A DNA stretch of 64,000 bases from Dickeya aquatica (GTDB lineage Bacteria > Pseudomonadota > Gammaproteobacteria > Enterobacterales > Enterobacteriaceae): positions 2,294,001 through 2,358,000 of the forward strand of contig NZ_LT615367.1 in assembly GCF_900095885.1 (NCBI RefSeq). Direction: 5' to 3'. The notes beneath the pieces were generated by a model that had not been told where the DNA came from, did not search any database, and worked only from the letters and a program-made list of their open reading frames with translations. Shown piece by piece: positions 60,754 to 64,000 of the stretch; position 1 is the stretch's first letter, and the number at the start of each line of letters is the position of its first letter. The translations under genes were made by a program, and so were the position numbers.

Positions 60754-61338
60754 TTAGCGCATTGGCGTCCATTCATTATTGGTTAAGGCAGTCAGCACAT
60801 GATCCTGCCATTTACCATCGATAAGCAGATAATTTTTGGCATAGCCCTCTTTTTCAAAACCAAGGCGGGCCAGCAAATCTCCGCTGCGGTGATTGTGCGG
60901 CATGTAGTTGGCCATAATACGATGCATATGCTGTTGACGCTGCATATAACGCAACGCCGATTGCAAGGCTTCATACATCAAACCTTGCCCCTGCCATTTT
61001 TCACCCAGTGAATAACCGAGATAACACGCGTGAAAAGACCCCCGCAGGACATTACTGAAATTAGCCACCCCCCGAACGTCGTTTTCATCCTTATCCAGCA
61101 GCAGAAAATAGTAGGCACTGCCCTGTTTGTGCATATCGGTAATGACACTCAGCCGGGCCTGCCAGCCCGAAGGATAGCAGTGGCTGGCATCACGCACCGG
61201 CTCCCAGGGTTTTAAAAAATCACGGTTTTCCGCATAGTACTCAGCCAGACGCCAGGCATCGCGTTCATGCGCCAGACGGACCACCAGCCGGTCTGTCGTC
61301 AGGCAGACTCTGGGTGTCGTTGAACGATAGCCAAACAT
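60754..61338 (-). CDS. rimJ: Ribosomal protein alanine N-acetyltransferase RimJ
   Basis: RimJ acetylates the N-terminal alanine of ribosomal protein S5. The 194-residue GNAT protein, the E. coli length, starts [21 protein letters not shown] and has the acetyl-CoA-binding [14 protein letters not shown] and the terminal block [18 protein letters not shown]. It starts at the ATG at 61338. It is the first gene of the rimJ-yceH unit. Confidence 0.95.
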   Translation of the reverse strand: MFGYRSTTPRVCLTTDRLVVRLAHERDAWRLAEYYAENRDFLKPWEPVRDASHCYPSGWQARLSVITDMHKQGSAYYFLLLDKDENDVRGVANFSNVLRGSFHACYLGYSLGEKWQGQGLMYEALQSALRYMQRQQHMHRIMANYMPHNHRSGDLLARLGFEKEGYAKNYLLIDGKWQDHVLTALTNNEWTPMR

Positions 61339-61651
61339 GGCTTCCCCCTTCAGGTGACGGTTGTTCGATAAATAAATTTTATGCATAACGTCATGGCTAC
61401 CACCCACGCAGCCATGACCGTGGTTAATTTACTGTTCTGCTTACTATAACCACATAAATTCCATAGCGTAAAACCGTCACTGCCGAGTTATTGCCCAATC
61501 AACACGCCCATACGGATTTTTTTCACGATCTGCTTGCCAGATAACAGTTGGACGATAAAAAAATTTATTATGTGAACTCACTATCACCCTGAGCGATTCA
61601 GCGCGAGAATAGGCAGGTTGTCTTCCTTTCCTTCATTCCTCGTGGTGAAAC
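61339..61651. other. rimJ-mdtH divergent intergenic region
   Basis: Promoters for both genes lie here. A 9-base inverted repeat GTCATGGCT/AGCCATGAC (61390-61418) about 50-80 bases before rimJ could be an operator. No gene is visible. Confidence 0.45.
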
Positions 61652-62857
61652 ATGTCATTGATGGCACAGGCACGCAGCCTGGGTAAATATTTTCTGCTGC
61701 TGGATAACATGCTGGTGGTTTTAGGTTTTTTTGTCGTTTTCCCGCTTATCTCTATCCGCTTTGTGGATCAAATGGGCTGGGCGGCCCTCACCGTAGGGAT
61801 TGCGCTTGGCCTGCGCCAGTTGACCCAGCAAGGATTGGGTATTTTCGGTGGTGCCATTGCAGACCGTTTTGGTGCAAAACCGATGATTGTTGCAGGCATG
61901 CTGTTGCGCGCGCTGGGGTTTGTGTTAATGGCGCTGGCAACCACGCCACTGATTCTGATGCTCTCTTGCGTGCTCTCAGCACTCGGCGGCACGTTGTTTG
62001 AGCCGCCGCGCAACGCCATCGTCATCAAGTTGACGCGCCCGCACGAGCGCAGCCGCTTCTTTTCACTATTGATGATGCAGGATAACGCCGGAGCCGTAAT
62101 CGGTGCGCTTATCGGCAGCGCACTGATGCAATATAACTTTTCCGTTGTCTGCTGGGCCGGTGCGGCAGTGTTCGTTCTGGCCGCGTTGCTCAACGCACTG
62201 CTGCTGCCAGCCTACCGCATTTCTACTGTCCGCACCCCTATCCGTGAAGGGTTGCTGCGCGTGATGCGCGATCGCCGTTTTGTGGTGTATGTCCTGACCC
62301 TGACTGGTTATTTTATGCTGGGTGTTCAGGTGTTACTGATGATGCCGATTATGGTCAATGAGCTGGCGGGCAGTCCGTCGGCGGTAAAATGGATGTATGC
62401 CATTGAGGCCTCGCTCTCCTTGCTGCTGCTCTACCCCATCGCCCGCTGGAGTGAAAAACGCTACCGTCTGGAACAGCGGCTGATGTTTGGTTTATTCATC
62501 ATGACAATTAGCCTGCTGCCGATGGGAGTGATGAACAGTTTGTCGTCGCTGCTGATGCTGATTGGCCTGTTTTATATCGGCTCTATCATTGCCGAACCCG
62601 CGCGTGAAACGCTGGGCGCGTCGCTGGCGGATGCCCGGGCACGGGGCAGCTATATGGGCTTTAGCCGTATGGGGCTGGCGCTGGGCGGCGCGCTTGGTTA
62701 CAGCGGCGGCGGCTGGTTGTTTGATACCGGAAAAGCCCTCGGCCAACCCACCTTACCGTGGTTCATGCTCAGTATTATTGGCATGTTGACGCTGGCGGCA
62801 CTTTATTGGCAGTTTTACCTGCATCGCTCAGCCCCGGCTATGGTGAGCGAGCATTGA
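61652..62857 (+). CDS. mdtH: MFS multidrug transporter MdtH
   Basis: A 401-residue 12-helix major-facilitator drug/H+ antiporter matching E. coli MdtH (YceL). It has the MFS loop signature [11 protein letters not shown] after helix two and [11 protein letters not shown] near residue 120. The start at 61652 lies close to GTGGTGAAAC, a weak site. grxB follows 112 bases later on the same strand. Confidence 0.92.
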   Translation: MSLMAQARSLGKYFLLLDNMLVVLGFFVVFPLISIRFVDQMGWAALTVGIALGLRQLTQQGLGIFGGAIADRFGAKPMIVAGMLLRALGFVLMALATTPLILMLSCVLSALGGTLFEPPRNAIVIKLTRPHERSRFFSLLMMQDNAGAVIGALIGSALMQYNFSVVCWAGAAVFVLAALLNALLLPAYRISTVRTPIREGLLRVMRDRRFVVYVLTLTGYFMLGVQVLLMMPIMVNELAGSPSAVKWMYAIEASLSLLLLYPIARWSEKRYRLEQRLMFGLFIMTISLLPMGVMNSLSSLLMLIGLFYIGSIIAEPARETLGASLADARARGSYMGFSRMGLALGGALGYSGGGWLFDTGKALGQPTLPWFMLSIIGMLTLAALYWQFYLHRSAPAMVSEH

Positions 62858-62969
62858 CCTGTTTCCCGATACACACCGCGATTTGCTACATAGACGTATT
62901 GCGCTTATCGCAAGATAATTCCACCCGATATAATGACGTCCTGCTATTGCCTGACGTTAAGGAATCAGA

Positions 62970-63617
62970 ATGAAACTGTTTGTTTATGACCACTGCCCTT
63001 TTTGTGTAAAAGCCCGCATGATTTTCGGCCTGAAACATCTGCCAGTGGAATTACAGGTGTTATCTAACGATGACGAAGCCACCCCTATCGCGATGGTCGG
63101 ACAAAAAATGGTGCCAATCCTGCAAAAAGAGGATGGCAGCTACATGCCGGAAAGCCTGGATATTGTGCAATACATCGATGCGCTGGATGGCAAACCACAA
63201 CTGACCGGCCCGACGAACCCGGCTATCGAGGCCTGGATCCGCCGTGTTTATGATTACGCGCCACGCCTGTTAATCCCGCGCTTTGCGCGTGCCGATTTCG
63301 AAGAGTTCAAAACCGACGCCGGCCGTCACTATTTTGTCCATAAAAAGAGGGGCAAATTGGCCCGTTTCGATGATCTGCTCGCCCAAAGCGCTGAGCTGAT
63401 AAGCCAACTGGAAGCCGATTTACAGCAACTGGACTCACTGATTGCCTCACCTGACGCCTGTAACGGTACGTTATCGCTGGATGACATTCACCTGTTCGCG
63501 CTGTTGCGCTCGCTGACCATTGTGGCAGATGTCAACGTGCCTGCCGCCGTTGCTACCTATTGCGACACACTTTCCCGACAGACAAAGGTAGACCTGCTGC
63601 TGGAGCAGGCGCAGTAA
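62970..63617 (+). CDS. grxB: Glutaredoxin 2
   Basis: GrxB is the large, GST-like glutaredoxin that reduces mixed disulfides with glutathione. The 215-residue protein starts MKLFVYDHCPFCVKARMIFG, with the CPFC redox centre at residues 9-12, then VGQKMVPILQKEDGSYMPES for glutathione binding, and a helical C-terminal domain. The length matches E. coli. Confidence 0.95.
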   Translation: MKLFVYDHCPFCVKARMIFGLKHLPVELQVLSNDDEATPIAMVGQKMVPILQKEDGSYMPESLDIVQYIDALDGKPQLTGPTNPAIEAWIRRVYDYAPRLLIPRFARADFEEFKTDAGRHYFVHKKRGKLARFDDLLAQSAELISQLEADLQQLDSLIASPDACNGTLSLDDIHLFALLRSLTIVADVNVPAAVATYCDTLSRQTKVDLLLEQAQ

Positions 63618-63731
63618 TCCTCTACGCCGCCAGCGGGGTTTAAGTCTTTTCCGATTGGCGCGCCCCCCGAAATATCGCACCCTGCCGACGCCCTCATCCT
63701 GAGGGCATTATGAAAACAAGAGGTTAGCACA

Positions 63732-64000
63732 ATGAGAAATCCGGTCATGGCCGCGTTGCTCTTATTCAGCATCTTGCTACTTGGTGGCTGTGGCCCACTG
63801 ACGCAATACAGCCTGAGCGAGCAGGAAATTAATCAGTATCTGCAACAGCATAATGATTATCAGAAAACGCTGGGGGTGCAGGGCGTGATGGATGCAAAAA
63901 TTACCCTCACCCATCTCTCAAGTCAGATTGGCCGCACCGAACCGGGAAAAGTCACACTCAGTAGCGATGCGAATGTCGATCTCCATTCATTGCTGGGTTC
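63732..64000 (+). CDS. yceB: YceB-family lipoprotein, 3' end outside window
   Basis: The first 89 codons of a lipoprotein. The signal peptide MRNPVMAALLLFSILLLGGC ends in a lipobox with Cys20. The mature part (LTQYSLSEQEINQYLQQHN, then LTHLSSQIGRTEPGKVTL) matches E. coli YceB, an outer-membrane-associated DUF1439 protein of unknown function. AGAGG lies 8 bases before the ATG. The gene runs off the window. Confidence 0.9.
   Translation, partial: MRNPVMAALLLFSILLLGGCGPLTQYSLSEQEINQYLQQHNDYQKTLGVQGVMDAKITLTHLSSQIGRTEPGKVTLSSDANVDLHSLLG

Overview
The window is a stretch of enterobacterial chromosome. Protein after protein (H-NS, GapA, Zwf, RuvABC, CmoAB, ArgS, MurJ) matches Escherichia coli families along its full length, and gene order follows E. 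coli block by block. Moderate-to-high GC, an eda gene without edd, and several departures from the E. coli layout suggest Enterobacterales near the soft-rot group (Pectobacteriaceae: Pectobacterium, Dickeya, Brenneria, Lonsdalea and relatives). The family assignment is an inference from memory, not a search. I see no rRNA operon, insertion sequence, prophage, integrase or CRISPR array.

Layout. 0.2-5.7 kb: hns, galU, rssB (frameshifted), rssA, ychJ, purU and a tRNA-Tyr, as in E. coli. 5.9-10.7 kb: a TRIC-type channel gene (yicG) behind a tandem glycine riboswitch, xthA (frameshifted), ynjH with an Asn-Ser repeat, topB and ydjA; selD, which lies between ydjA and topB in E. coli, is absent. 11-22.7 kb: sppA, ansA, pncA, yeaC, msrB, gapA, yeaD, yeaE and yeaGH behind a sigma-54 promoter. 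22.7-27 kb is accessory in character: a hemerythrin under a near-ideal NsrR operator, a holin-like gene coupled to a secreted nuclease (frameshifted), ftnA behind Fur boxes, and a CopC/CopD copper pair. 27-37 kb: holE, ptrB, purT (PurR box), a TM2 protein, eda, zwf, hexR (HexR box) and pykA. 37-53.5 kb: a 20-residue-repeat protein, lpxM, mepM, znuA/znuCB (Zur box), ruvBA, a nickel permease with a NikR-like operator in place of yebB, ruvC, yebC, nudB, aspS, yecE, yecN and cmoAB. 53.5-64 kb: an unknown gene, cutC, yecM, argS, murJ, yceH, rimJ, mdtH, grxB and the start of yceB.

How the genes work together. Central carbon genes (gapA, zwf, eda, pykA, with the regulator HexR) form a lower-glycolysis and Entner-Doudoroff set that seems to lack 6-phosphogluconate dehydratase locally. 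Metal handling recurs: ZnuABC/Zur, nickel permease/NikR, FtnA/Fur, CopCD, hemerythrin/NsrR. RuvABC, exonuclease III, TopB and HolE serve DNA metabolism. MepM, LpxM and MurJ build the envelope. CmoAB, AspRS, ArgRS, RimJ and tRNA-Tyr serve translation.

Two points deserve attention. First, three genes (rssB, xthA, the nuclease) each carry one frameshift, all explained by one missing C/G in a run, which suggests base-calling undercalls more than true decay. Second, argS and murJ, which in E. coli each border flagellar genes, meet here end to end with only 158 bases between them, suggesting that a flagellar/chemotaxis cluster was lost or moved. Start codons were re-chosen by ribosome-binding site and family length wherever the longest frame was over-extended.
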